A stretch of DNA of 64,000 nucleotides from Senecio squalidus (Eukaryota; Streptophyta; Magnoliopsida; Asterales; Asteraceae). The translations under genes and the position numbers were made by a program. Where the stretch lies: assembly GCA_910822075.1 (NCBI GenBank), contig CAJVGC010000001.1, forward strand, positions 50,311,066-50,375,065, given 5' to 3'. Shown piece after piece: positions 1-10,403 of the stretch (position 1 is its first letter; each line of letters begins with the position of its first letter). The notes below the pieces were generated by a model. It had not been told where the DNA came from, searched no databases, and was given only the letters and a program-made list of their open reading frames with translations.

Positions 1-2
1 AT

Positions 3-1748
3 TACGCCACTCACGACTTAGAACTAGGAGCGATAGTTTTTGCCCTAAAAATCTGGAGACATTACATCTACGGAACCAAATGCACGGTATTCACGGACCA
101 TAGGAGTCTGCAACATATACTAGATCAGAAGCTACTCAATATGAGGCGAAGGAGATGGTTAGAACTCCTTAGCGACTACGACTGCGATATTAAGTATCAC
201 CCTGGCAAAGCAAACGTCGTAGCAGATGCCCTGAGTAGGAAGGAGAGGCAACAGACGACTCAAGTACGTGCATTAGGAATTTACCTTAAACCCGATTTGA
301 GAACGCGCATAGCAAGTGCCCAGCATGAGGCTTTGAAGGTAGATAACATAAAGGTCGAAACCTTGCATAATCACGACAAGGATTTTGTAAGGAAGGGCGA
401 CGACGTCTATTATTTTAAGGATCGAGCATGGATTCCTACGACCAACGAATTGAGGAAGACCATCATGGATGAAGCACACCGAACGCGATATTCCATTCAT
501 CCAGGGTCAAGCAAAATGTATAAGGACCTCAAGGAACACTACTGGTGGCCTGGAATGAAAAGAGACGTTGCTTTATACGTAGAGAAATGCCTCACTTGTG
601 CGAAAGTGAAGGCCGAATATCAAAAGCCATCTGGATTGCTACAACAACCCAAAATTCCCGAGTGGAAATGGGAACAAATCACAACGGACTTCGTCACAAA
701 GTTACCTCGAACATCAAAGGGTAACGACATGATCTGGGTTATCGTAGATCGGCTAACGAAGTCAACACACTTCATTCCCATTAAGGAAAGTTTTAACGTA
801 GAAAAACTTGTCCAAATATACATCAACGAGGTAGTGACACGTCACGGAATACCCACGTCAATCATCTCGGATAGAGATACTCGCTTCACTTCCAGATTTT
901 GGAAGGCATTCCAGGAGTCGTTTGGCACACGATTGGACTTAAGCACGGCTTACCATCCACAGACTGATGGTCAAAGCGAGCGCACTATACAAACACTGGA
1001 GGACATGCTGAGAGCATGCGTTATCGACTTCGGAGGAAGTTGGGATAACCATTTACCACTAATAGAGTTCTCTTACAATAACAGCTACCATGCCAGCATC
1101 AAATGTGCGCCTTTTGAAGCTCTCTACGGAAGGAAATTCCGATCTCCACTGTGTTGGTTGGAACCGGGAGATCGACAACTAATTAGCATGGACGTAGTAC
1201 AAGAAACGATTGATAAGATAACAACGATTAAGGAAAGACTTAAGACTGCAAGAAGTCGTCAAAAGAGCTATGCGGATATGCGCAGAAAAGATTTGGAATT
1301 TCAAGTCGGCGACAAGGTACTTCTAAAGGTGTCACCTTGGAAAGGTGCAATACGCCGCGGAAAGCGAGGAAAACTTAGTCCGAGGTATGTGGGACCATTC
1401 GAGATACTCGAAAGGGTAGGTCCCGTGGCATATCCCTTGGAGCTACCGCAAGAGCTTGGTAACATGCATAACACCTTTCATGTTTCGAGATTGAAGAAGT
1501 GCCTATCGGACGAAACACTTATCACACCTTTAGAAGAAGTACAGCTAGACGAGAAGCTTCAATTTGTCGAGGAGCCGATTGAAATCATAGATCGCGAAAC
1601 TAAGAAACTAAGGCACAGTAAAATCCCGATAGTGAGGGTACGATGGAACGCAAAGCGAGGCCCCGACTATACCTGGGAACGAGAGGATCAGATGATGCTT
1701 AAGTATCCTCATCTCTTCACTTCTCCCACAACGAATACCACAAGTTGA
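3..1748 (+). CDS. Gypsy pol 3' part: RNase H, integrase, chromodomain
   Basis: This is one open frame from the window edge to TGA at 1746-1748; the first in-frame ATG (141) is internal. In order: the C-terminal RNase H (FTDHRSLQHI, then the VADALSRK end motif near 205-245); the integrase zinc-binding region with paired His and CLTC (about 475-600); the catalytic core, with Asp in TTDFV near 690, Asp in SDRDTRF near 870 and Glu in DGQSERT near 975; then the integrase C-terminal barrel and a chromodomain-like segment (VRVRWNAKRGPDYTWE) near 1635-1685. The polyprotein makes and integrates cDNA, and the chromodomain may bias integration to particular chromatin. The visible part has no stops or frameshifts, so the copy may be fairly young. 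It is 5'-truncated only by the window edge. Confidence 0.93.
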   Translation, partial: YATHDLELGAIVFALKIWRHYIYGTKCTVFTDHRSLQHILDQKLLNMRRRRWLELLSDYDCDIKYHPGKANVVADALSRKERQQTTQVRALGIYLKPDLRTRIASAQHEALKVDNIKVETLHNHDKDFVRKGDDVYYFKDRAWIPTTNELRKTIMDEAHRTRYSIHPGSSKMYKDLKEHYWWPGMKRDVALYVEKCLTCAKVKAEYQKPSGLLQQPKIPEWKWEQITTDFVTKLPRTSKGNDMIWVIVDRLTKSTHFIPIKESFNVEKLVQIYINEVVTRHGIPTSIISDRDTRFTSRFWKAFQESFGTRLDLSTAYHPQTDGQSERTIQTLEDMLRACVIDFGGSWDNHLPLIEFSYNNSYHASIKCAPFEALYGRKFRSPLCWLEPGDRQLISMDVVQETIDKITTIKERLKTARSRQKSYADMRRKDLEFQVGDKVLLKVSPWKGAIRRGKRGKLSPRYVGPFEILERVGPVAYPLELPQELGNMHNTFHVSRLKKCLSDETLITPLEEVQLDEKLQFVEEPIEIIDRETKKLRHSKIPIVRVRWNAKRGPDYTWEREDQMMLKYPHLFTSPTTNTTS

Positions 1749-1773
1749 AATTTCGGGACGAAATTCTTTCAAC

Positions 1774-1783
1774 GTGGGGAGAA
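1774..1783 (+). other. Polypurine tract of Gypsy element
   Basis: The purine run GTGGGGAGAA lies directly before the TGTGACA start of the 3' LTR. This is the expected plus-strand primer position for an LTR element on this strand. Confidence 0.8.
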
Positions 1784-4376
1784 TGTGACAACCGTCTAAA
1801 CTAAGGTCGAGAACGCTAACTTATAACTTCTAAGTGTTTATTTTGATGCTTGCTATAACTAATTTTATGTGCTATGTGGTTACGTAGACATAACTCTTAA
1901 GCTAAGCTCGTAGTAACTCACACAAAACTCTTAAATGAAAGTTACTCTATTTTTTTTAACCTTTAAGCGCGGATCGGGATCGGAATCATAAAACAACTTC
2001 GGAATTAAATTATGTAAGTCCTAATACCAAGAAAACATATAATGAACTTGCCTAAGTTCATAGCAAAACAATCTTAAACGCCAAACGAACACAAGTGCTT
2101 AACAAATACGCAAACGAAAAACGATCAAACCAGAAAATAGGCCCGGTGCGCCGCACCTAGGCCTTGGTGCGACGCACCAGGCGTCTGGACTGCTTTTGTT
2201 GTTACTTGAAGACCATATTTGCATAAAACCACAATCAAACTCCTGGCCCAAACGTGTGGACTCCTCTTTTGGCCCACAATTAGATCACCTAACTCCCTCC
2301 TTACACCCCCTAAACCATCTCACTCACTCACATTTCCAAACAAACTCAAACACACACATTTACACACACAAACACCCTCCCCCAATTCTCTCTCTAACCC
2401 ACTCTTCTATTACAGAAATATTTCTGAGATAACCCATCTAAAAACCATAACAAATCGTCCTCATCATCACTCTAAGCAAGGGTCTCCATTCATCTAGTCA
2501 CATACAACATTTTTCTACCGATTTGAAGCCGAAAACACCTCCTAGCTACTCTAGATCATCATCCATACACTTTCTTTGGGTAAAAACACTTTTATCCACT
2601 GTTTAATACACAAATATCTACTTGCATGTACGATCTAGTAACTAAAAATGAGTTTTGATGAAGTTTTATGACCATTTTTATACAAAAACGGGTTTATACT
2701 AAAATGATGCTTAAATCTTTGTTTTTATGGATAAAAGTTACTTATAAACTGATATAATGATGATTAATAAGGTTTATACCGATTGCATGTCAAGATCTAT
2801 CACTTACATAAACGATTTTTGCAAGAAAAACTCAAAAACGGGGAAGAACAACAGGTGGTGCGCAACAACTACTGCCCAGTGCGCAGCACCTACTGCCCTG
2901 TGCGCAGCACCGGCCTGCTGTCCTTCCCGAAAATCGTCGTTTTGGCCGTTTGAAACTTGGTTACATATTCTGACTTTTAAGACTTGACATATGGTACTGA
3001 GTTTGGTAAAAATGAACACATTGGTGACTTGTATTGGACTTAATATGCTAAAAGAACATATTTAAAAACGTTATGTATGTATATGTGTTTTGTGAGCGGG
3101 AAAGTGTTTATATTTTGGACATAGAATTTGGGCGCGGAAGCGATGCCCAAATTTTGTTAGAAAATAAAAGACACTTTAGCAAACAAAACATATTTAACAT
3201 AATAACAATAACGCTAATTTTGGACTTTTGGACTAAAACAAAACGATAACCGTTTCGGACGATTTTTGGGACGAATTGGACCTCGACACTTAAAGTTTAA
3301 CTAAAAACTATCTATTATATTATACAATAACGTAATAACACTTGAACAAAACTTGGGATTATTAGGCTTTCGGTGATTCCCGACACGCGTTCCGACCGTT
3401 TCCGCTTACGATTATCTTCGCAAACAGTGAGTTACAAACCCCTACTTTTAAATGCTTTTAAACATATTTTGGGGTGAAATGCGAGTCTTAGGCATAAACA
3501 CTACTTTTAAGCTGAAACAAACTTTGAACGCTTAACGAAACGATTTGATGCTAGAATACTATTACGAAACGATTTGACACTTGAATACTATTTCGATATG
3601 ATTTATTACTTGAATACTATTTCGAAACTATATTTTGCCGGCATTGTTGATGGTTTTTGCCAACAATGCTGAGGATACAAACACTAAATTGCCAATGACT
3701 AAACGTCGATCGTCATGTTGCGGACGTTGTACAACATGGACGTGAGACACCATTAAAATCCCATATAGTCCTACATAACTAGTTGCTATTAATCTCTGGG
3801 AGAGGACCGATAGAATTTATGGATAGCGCTATTAGGGTAGAATGACCCTCACCACAACGATAACAACAGAGGGTGCATAGTTCTAGTGGGTAAGCATAAG
3901 GCTTAGAAACGAACGATCATTGGGCAATGTTTAGGATTGTCACATAGTCGCGTTATGTGGTCAATACCTACAAACTTGAATACTAATACTTTACGCATGG
4001 TTATGCGACAACTATTTGAAATCTACTTTTTACGCCACCTTTATGTGCGTCGATACTTGTATGTTTTTACTTAAACTTTGTAGCTCACTAACTACGTCTC
4101 CCGTAGTTAACACTTGACTCGTATTTTCAGGAAACGAGTAAGCTTGTGATGATTACTTTACGCTTGGGGCTGATGACTTCAAGAATGGGAAAAGGGTTCG
4201 GGTGGTTTGGCTATGAACACCTATTATGTATTTCGGATATGTAAACTCTGTTTCAAACATTTGTAAACCTTGGATGTTATGTTTTCTTTAATATAACTTG
4301 GTGTGGAATTATAAACTTGTGTATCGAATGCTAATGCTCTTCACATTCCGTGTTTCCGCTTTAGCGGGGTGTGACA
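1784..4376 (+). repeat. 3' LTR of Gypsy element (2.6 kb)
   Basis: The LTR begins TGTGACAACC after the polypurine tract and ends GGGGTGTGACA. The same ends are seen in the solo LTR at 51177-54374, whose borders are fixed by a target duplication. The reverse complement of 58195-60630 aligns along much of its length, for example the blocks around 1800-1925, 3700-3960 and 4250-4350. Two clusters of short CpG palindromes lie at 2144-2190 (GGTGCGCCGCACC, GGTGCGACGCACC) and 2857-2925 (GTGCGCAGCACC). Small ORFs inside (2196-2497, 2757-2987) have no recognisable product. Confidence 0.88.
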
Positions 4377-5381
4377 GCTTGTATTAGCATGCAGAATTCA
4401 ATTTCTGAGCAGATCCTTAGCTTCATGATCATCAAATTCCAACAACTTTTCATCAATCAAACTTTAAATTTATTGCGGATGAATTGCTTCATCATCCGAC
4501 TTAAAATCTGCAACATCAAATCTCATATCTTCAAAACCCGATAACTCGTGGATTAGCTTCATACTCTGTTCACCTTCAATTGATTATCGTAACAACAATT
4601 CCGCCAGAAATTAACTAATCTCCACAAATTCTTCATTAAGTTTCCTCGATTTTAATTCGAACTTCTTCGATTTAACAAAACACTGATAGTTTGACTAAAT
4701 TCGCTCGAATCGAGTCAAATCGATGAACCAGAATCAATTGAATTTAATCAATTGATTTGTCTGGCTCTGATACCAATTGACAGGATTTATATAAAGGATC
4801 CTATAGCTCTAAACAACAAATTGTATGATCAGATCATGATGCGGAATCTCATGATCTGACTGAATATAAACAATAAATGTAATTGAGGATTTGGTTAATT
4901 GAAAGTTGAATGTTTAGATATCGTTGATAGAACAATTTTGGCGGGAAAAGCCGTTACATCATGTTGAAACTCAGACGGTACTCAAGAGAGTCCGGGTTCA
5001 AGGACAAATGACTCTTACCACACATCATTATATTTATAGACATCATTACATACAGATTACACTAACACACAACTAAGTCTTCATCTTAATTTTTACTCTG
5101 GAGTTGTTCACTTTAACACGGAAGTAGAGTCTTCATCATCAGGGTTTTAATCTTCAATGTTGACTTGTGTTGACTAACTTAATCTTCAGTTTAAATTTAA
5201 CTCTTATAAACTTCAATTAACTCTGGTGAAGTAACTTGTTCCCCCGAGTTAAAATCTTCACTAAATACCTTCTGAGTTTTAAGTCGGGTGATGAACTTAG
5301 TTCACCCGACTTAAAAAATCAGATCAAGAACACACACTTTGAAGATTTCATAGCTTCATCCATACTTTTCAGAACCCAACA
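4377..5381 (-). mobile_element. Copia-like LTR and leader remnant
   Basis: On the minus strand a segment of 604 bp (5381 down to 4778) begins TGTTGGGTTC and ends CCTGTCA. Two bases later comes TGGTATCAGAGCCAG (4775-4761), a 15-base match to the initiator-Met tRNA primer site of plant LTR elements. A TATA-like TCTATAAATA lies mid-segment near 5030. The 380 bases beyond the primer site look like an untranslated leader, cut off by the Gypsy LTR at 4376. A second primer-like TGGTATCAGAG faces the other way at 5384-5394, also two bases outside a CA end. A 15-bp inverted repeat sits at 5277-5291 and 5302-5316. No gag or pol is present. Confidence 0.6.
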
Positions 5382-6461
5382 TTTGGTATCAGAGGTTACG
5401 TTAAAGGTAATATTTCACACAACTTGAAGATGTCAATTCGAAAAATACCCACAAATTCATTCATGTTCGTCCAGATCTGCGCAGCTGTGGGAAAAATGGC
5501 GGCACATGTTCGTTCACCGTTGGATCGCTCTGAATGTTGGATATGTGGTTTAAGACTCACCGAAGCCCGATCTGACCGAAGGGATTTTTGAGTTGATGTT
5601 TCTACCGTGAGATATTACTGTCCGAAGTTGCTGCAGTTTTGTACAAAATTTTGGATAAACTAACGCAAGGCTTTTGATTCATTAAGTTCAAAAATACATC
5701 TACATGCCAACTGCATCTACACTACTATCTTCAATATGCATCTAATTCATTAAAATATCCTCACTCATTAAGATTTTTACACTAGTATTTTCAATATGCA
5801 TCTAATTCAAAAAATTTGAGTAGTTGGCTTAAATAAAGCTATTTTCAGTATAAAATTGTTTAAAATCTGCATCTACTCTACTATTTTTAATGAACAACAC
5901 TAGTTTTTCAATATGCATCTACTCCAATTTTTTGAAATATACATTCTCACTCATTAAGTTTATAACAAAAATTCTAAGTAATAATTAAGATTAAAAAAAT
6001 TGAAATAAAACATTACATTTTGGGTTCATTTCTGGTGTAGATTCGCTTTCAGTAATCGAAAGCACTTTATCAGATGAGGTGGTATCTTCATCGACTAATT
6101 CCAAACTTTGATTGTTTTTGCTTAGATTTGTATACACAATTATGTAAAAATTATCAAATAAATAACAAAAATAAGGAATATAAACTGTAATTTAGGTTTC
6201 ACTTACTAAATTTGAAATTTATATTGATCGATGTTTCTCCTGAATTTTTTCAAGGTTTTTTAGGAATTTTCATTTTGATTTTGATGAATTTGGGGAAATA
6301 TTATGCGAATATAACTTGTTTAAAAGAAAACCAATTACCCCCGTAAGTTTCTTTATTTTACGTAAATGCCACCGCGAGGTTTGATCTAAAATATTTAATA
6401 GGACGGCCCAGAAATGGTTCTTACCGTTTTGTACGTTAAGGGTTGATCTTACCCGATCCCC

Positions 6462-6465
<4 letters not shown>
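5382..6465. other. Leader-like and AT-rich DNA, no gene seen
   Basis: After the plus-strand primer-like site at 5384-5394 there are about 250 bases of mixed composition, then AT-rich sequence with repeated short phrases such as TCAATATGCATCTA. I found no convincing ORF or RNA gene. The last 100 bases, ending CCACCC next to the TA run, resemble the end of another TA-targeted TIR element, but no partner end was found. Confidence 0.4.
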
Positions 6466-6513
<48 letters not shown>

Positions 6514-6520
6514 TATATAG

Positions 6521-6554
<34 letters not shown>

Positions 6555-6590
6555 TATATTATATATATATATATGTATGTATATATATGT

Positions 6591-6673
<83 letters not shown>
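6466..6673. repeat. (TA)n microsatellite
   Basis: About 200 bp of TA dinucleotides with occasional G or doubled-T/A interruptions. The apparent ORF through it is only YI repeats. Confidence 0.97.
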
Positions 6674-7048
6674 GTGAATGATTCATGCGAGAACTCTTTT
6701 TTTTGCGAGAACTGCGAGAACTCTCACAAAAAGTGTTAAATCACATTTCACTTTATTCATTCAAATGCAAACTTTTTTGAAGATTAATAATCAAGTAAAT
6801 ATAAACGTAAAAAATTAAAAAAAATCATATAAAATAACGTAAATTTTTTTTGTTTATATATGAACTCATTTTTTGAAAAATAAACGTTCGCATGTAAACA
6901 ATTCTAAATGCGCGTGATTTCATACAATTTGTTTAATTTTTCATTTATATTTTTACTAGGTTTTTAACATTTAATAGATTTTACATGTTAATAGACATAA
7001 TTACATGTTAATTGCCACTTTTTTTTAAGAGTTCTCGCATTAATCAGT

Positions 7049-7051
<3 letters not shown>
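6674..7051. mobile_element. Micron-like MITE in TA repeats
   Basis: A 378-bp segment is bounded on both sides by TA runs. The ends form imperfect inverted repeats: left GTGAATGATTCATGCGAGAA and right, as reverse complement, GGGACTGATTAATGCGAGAA, both continuing CTCTT. It has no coding capacity. Insertion exactly within TA microsatellites is the behaviour described for Micron-type MITEs. A target duplication cannot be resolved inside TA repeats. Confidence 0.65.

Positions 7052-7084
<33 letters not shown>
7052..7084. repeat. (TA)n microsatellite, right flank
   Basis: A TA run bordering the Micron-like element on its right. Together with 6466-6673 it probably was one microsatellite before insertion. 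Confidence 0.95.
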
Positions 7085-7087
<3 letters not shown>

Positions 7088-7173
7088 ACTTTTGAATAAT
7101 ATCCTGGTCGTGTTATTGTATGGTTAATTTGGCTGCCATCGTTATGTTTATGAATTAATGACCTCGATGCTTA

Positions 7174-7829
7174 GAGCACACGGAGTGATAATCACGATTC
7201 TGGTGATTCTGGGATTACTTTTGCTGACGTGGCAGTGAGAATCATGATTATGAGATTTTGGGTGGTATGATAAAGAGGATTGTGGGTGATTGTAGGAGTT
7301 GTGGGACCCACTGTAATTTTTTTTTTCTAAAACATTTATATTAAATTAAAAAGATATTATATTAAATTAAAAACTAATACATATGTTTTAAAATAAAAGC
7401 TAATCTTAGAAAATATTGAAAATAAATCAAAGTTACAAATACAAAAACTTTAGGATAAATAATAAAAACACAAAAAAGTTCAGGACAAAATTACAAATAA
7501 AAATAAGGACTAAATTGCAAATAGGAAAAAGAAAAACCTAAAAACGAAAATACATCATCTTCTTCACCAAACATCTTCTTCACCAAACCTAAAAATGAAA
7601 ATACCAAACCTGCAAATAAAAATAAGGACAAAACAAAACAAATTACACCAAACTGCAAAAAATTCGATTTTATAATTGTTTTAATTATCGAAAAAGAAAG
7701 AAAAAAAAATCAGAATGGGTCGTTGTCCCGCTAACGACCACCACAACGAGGGTACCCGGAGTGGTAACGCCTCGTTGTGGGGCGAGAATCATGCGAGAAC
7801 GAAGCTATAATCAGCCACTCCGTGTGCTC
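7174..7829. mobile_element. Tourist-like MITE (PIF/Harbinger type), 656 bp
   Basis: Perfect 14-bp terminal inverted repeats, GAGCACACGGAGTG at 7174-7187 and its complement at 7816-7829, are flanked by TTA at 7171-7173 and 7830-7832. A 3-bp TTA duplication is diagnostic of PIF/Harbinger elements. The interior has no transposase; it contains poly-A/T-rich sequence and a GC-richer block near 7720-7790. It is therefore a non-autonomous derivative. Confidence 0.85.
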
Positions 7830-7930
7830 TTATCGCCAAATAGTTTTTTCTTTTTGAATCTTGAATTAAATTATTTAAAATGATAAATATTTTAAGGCGT
7901 ATACAGCCATCCCTTGACAGTTATATAATT

Positions 7931-8431
7931 GAGTTAATTATGTAAATGGTCCTTATGGCTTATCGGGTATAACGGGGTCGGTCCCTAGGATTATTTTTTT
8001 ACGGATCTTGTCTTTGTAGTTTAAATTCGTTACGGATCCAGTCCTCGTAGACTTAAAATGACCAAAATATCTTTAATGTCTTTCTTTTCCTAACTTTTAA
8101 TTACTATTTTATAATTTATATTAAGGACTTCGAGTAGCTAATTTATTTGGTTTTAATTGTGTTTTCAATCAAGCTTTCTCTTACTTGTTTTTTTTTTAGT
8201 TTTGTAATAAATTTTTATTTTTCGTTTAGATTAATTAATTATTGAAAAAATCGTTAATACTTAAAAAAAATAAATAAATAAATAAAGGATATTTTGGTCA
8301 TTTTAAGTCAACGAGAGATTGGATCCGTAATGAATTTAAACCATAGGGACATGATCCGTAAAAAGAATAAACCCTAGAGACCGAACCCGTTATACCCGAT
8401 AAACCACACGAATCATTTAAGTAATTAACTC
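7931..8431. mobile_element. MULE-type MITE with long TIRs, 501 bp
   Basis: The 9-bp direct repeat TATATAATT at 7922-7930 and 8432-8440 brackets the element. The ends begin GAGTTAATTA and form inverted repeats of roughly 145 bp each (left 7931 to about 8077, right to 8431), so most of the element is a fold-back. Long TIRs plus a 9-bp duplication are the signature of Mutator-like elements. The first bases resemble those of the element at 8848-10026 (GAGTAAATTAC), suggesting related families. No coding sequence was seen. Confidence 0.85.
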
Positions 8432-8688
8432 TATATAATTTATTTTGTTATTTATACGATCAAGTATATTTGTTAATAGAATTGTTAGTGCACCGGATGA
8501 AAAGCGATTTTAGACCAATCTGCATTACGTAAGAAGTAGAGATGTAAGACCTCATGCAAATGTATATGCCAAACACCCATGAAACAAGGAGAAATGTAAC
8601 AAATAAAACACGACTTAAACGACTCATGATGTCGCCACTCAACTTTGACGCCAATATGCCAATAACACAAAAATAGAAACACTTTTTT

Positions 8689-10169
8689 GGGCTAAGTGCA
8701 TGAGAATGTCATAAACTTTGCCCGATTTACTATTGTATATAGTCAACTTTCAAAACCTCTATTGTGTGTATTAAACCCTTATTTTTTTAACAAATGATGT
8801 AAAGGGCCGGATTTTTGCTGACGTGTAACCGGTTTAAATATTTAATAGAGTAAATTACATAGATCGTCCTTAAGGTTTATATCGAATTACGGTTATCGTC
8901 CCTAAGTTTAAAAAGTTGCATGGTATGTCCCAAAGTTTGGAGTAATTATGGATTTCGTCCCTAATTTGGATGTCCGTTTATTTCACCGTTAGCCTTCCCT
9001 CACGTGTTAAACACGTGAGGGGTATTTTCGTCATTTCGCAGTCTTCTTCCCCAAAATAAAATAAACCCTAAGAAAATAAGCTTACACAAACACCCCTTCA
9101 CACACACATACAAACGGCTCAATTATTGAGTTTTTTTTTGTCTTCTTCTCTTTCCTTAATCAAACATACAACAACAAGAAAAATCAAAATCAAAAACAAA
9201 TTCAAAACACCCCTTCGTCTACATCAGACCACCATGTCTCCACCATCACCATCTAGCAACATCATCAATCATTCGCCCCGCACAAGCCGTCGTTGCCACT
9301 GTTCCACATATCTGACGTCCACAGACCTGACGTTGTCCAAACCACCACCACACTAACAACGAACAAAATGTGTGACAATCACATATGCATCCTCAACAAC
9401 CGACGTCGTCCGCGATCTGTTACACCACCACCACCGACGTCGCCGGAAAAACAACCTCCGAAATCCGCCGCTACTGCCGCCATAACCATTTACCCCGCTA
9501 CAACCTCCGAAATCCGCCGGAAAAACAACCTCCGAAATCCGCCGGTGGCAAAGGACAAGTTTTGCAGTCACGACGGTTCTTTAATGTTTGTGACGGTTCC
9601 TTTTCCGGTGGGTGGATCTTTCCTTTTCCGGTGGGTGGATCTTGAGGATTGAAGAATAAGGGATTAATGATTCAATTTTGATTCAATTGAATCTGATTTT
9701 GATTTATTTGGAAATATGATATGATTCAATTTTGATTGTATAAGGGATTATGAATCTGATTTTGATTTATTTTGATTTATTTTGATTTTGATTTTTGGAT
9801 TTTTGAGGAAGAAGGAGAAAGGTAGGTGAAAAGTGCAAAAAGACGAAAATACCTCTCACGTGTTTAACACGTGAGGGAACCCTAACGGTAAATTAGACGG
9901 ACGTCAAAAATAGGGACGAAATCCATAATTACTCCAAACTTTGGGACATACCATGCAACTTTTTAAACTTATGGACGATAACCATAATTCGATATAAACC
10001 TTAGGGACGATCTATGTAATTTACTCTATTTAATATTTTTCAAAAAAAATCCGGTTCTTACATCATTTGTTAAAAATAAAAGTTGAATACACACAATAAA
10101 GTTTTTGATAATTGGATACATAAAATAGCAAATCGGACAAAATTTATTACATTCTCGTACACTTAACCC
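8689..10169. mobile_element. Outer fold-back MITE split by a MULE
   Basis: The left arm (8689-8838) and right arm (10036-10169) are inverted repeats of each other. They begin GGGCTAAGTGCATGAGAATG on the left and GGGTTAAGTGTACGAGAATG on the right (complement). Without the 1.2-kb insert the element would be about 290 bp and almost entirely palindromic. No clear target duplication was found outside it. Confidence 0.7.
8848..10026. mobile_element. MULE (Pack-type candidate) with 185-bp TIRs
   Basis: The 9-bp direct repeat TATTTAATA at 8839-8847 and 10027-10035 brackets the element. Terminal inverted repeats cover about 8848-9031 and 9842-10026 and start GAGTAAATTACATAGATCG. Each arm carries the internal palindrome CACGTGTTAAACACGTG. 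The 800-bp core is unlike its surroundings. It has a leader-like CA/CT-rich stretch, an ATG at 9233, and a GC-rich Pro/Thr/Ser-coding stretch around 9380-9600 with tandem copies of AACAACCTCCGAAATCCGCC. Several overlapping ORFs exist but none is recognisable. The core looks like captured host gene sequence; no transposase is present. Confidence 0.82.
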
Positions 10170-10403
10170 TTAATTGTAATATACCCCTAAACAGTTGACA
10201 GTGATGCAGAGAAGACTAGCATATACACACTCTTATTTCCATACACAAACAATAGCTTACACGTAACATCGGAAACCCAGGTTAATCAGAAAGAAATAAC
10301 AAAAAAAAATCAAGAACAACAAATCCTGAACTTTTTATAATAGGAAACAAACATAAGAAAAACATGAAGAATACAAACTAAATAGCATTGAACATGTACC
10401 AAA

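Larger units (their letters stand above)
1..4376 (+). mobile_element. Ty3/Gypsy chromovirus-type element, 3' part
   Basis: The window opens inside the RNase H domain of a Gypsy polyprotein. It continues through integrase and a chromodomain-like tail, a polypurine tract and a 2.6-kb 3' LTR. The 5' LTR, gag, protease and RT lie outside the window. The 3' LTR end (TGTGACA at 4370-4376) abuts Copia-like leader sequence, so this element was probably inserted into that older element. Its target duplication cannot be checked because the left end is missing. Two other LTRs of the same or a related family occur in the window in reverse orientation (51177-54374 and 58195-60630). Confidence 0.93.

Noticed and set aside
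6465..6686. ORF of YI repeats, also at 37711-37940 and 40465-40743
   Set aside because: These translate TA dinucleotide repeats.
9126..9652. Four overlapping ORFs in the MULE core
   Set aside because: None has a recognised domain and frames compete; treated as captured, non-functional sequence.
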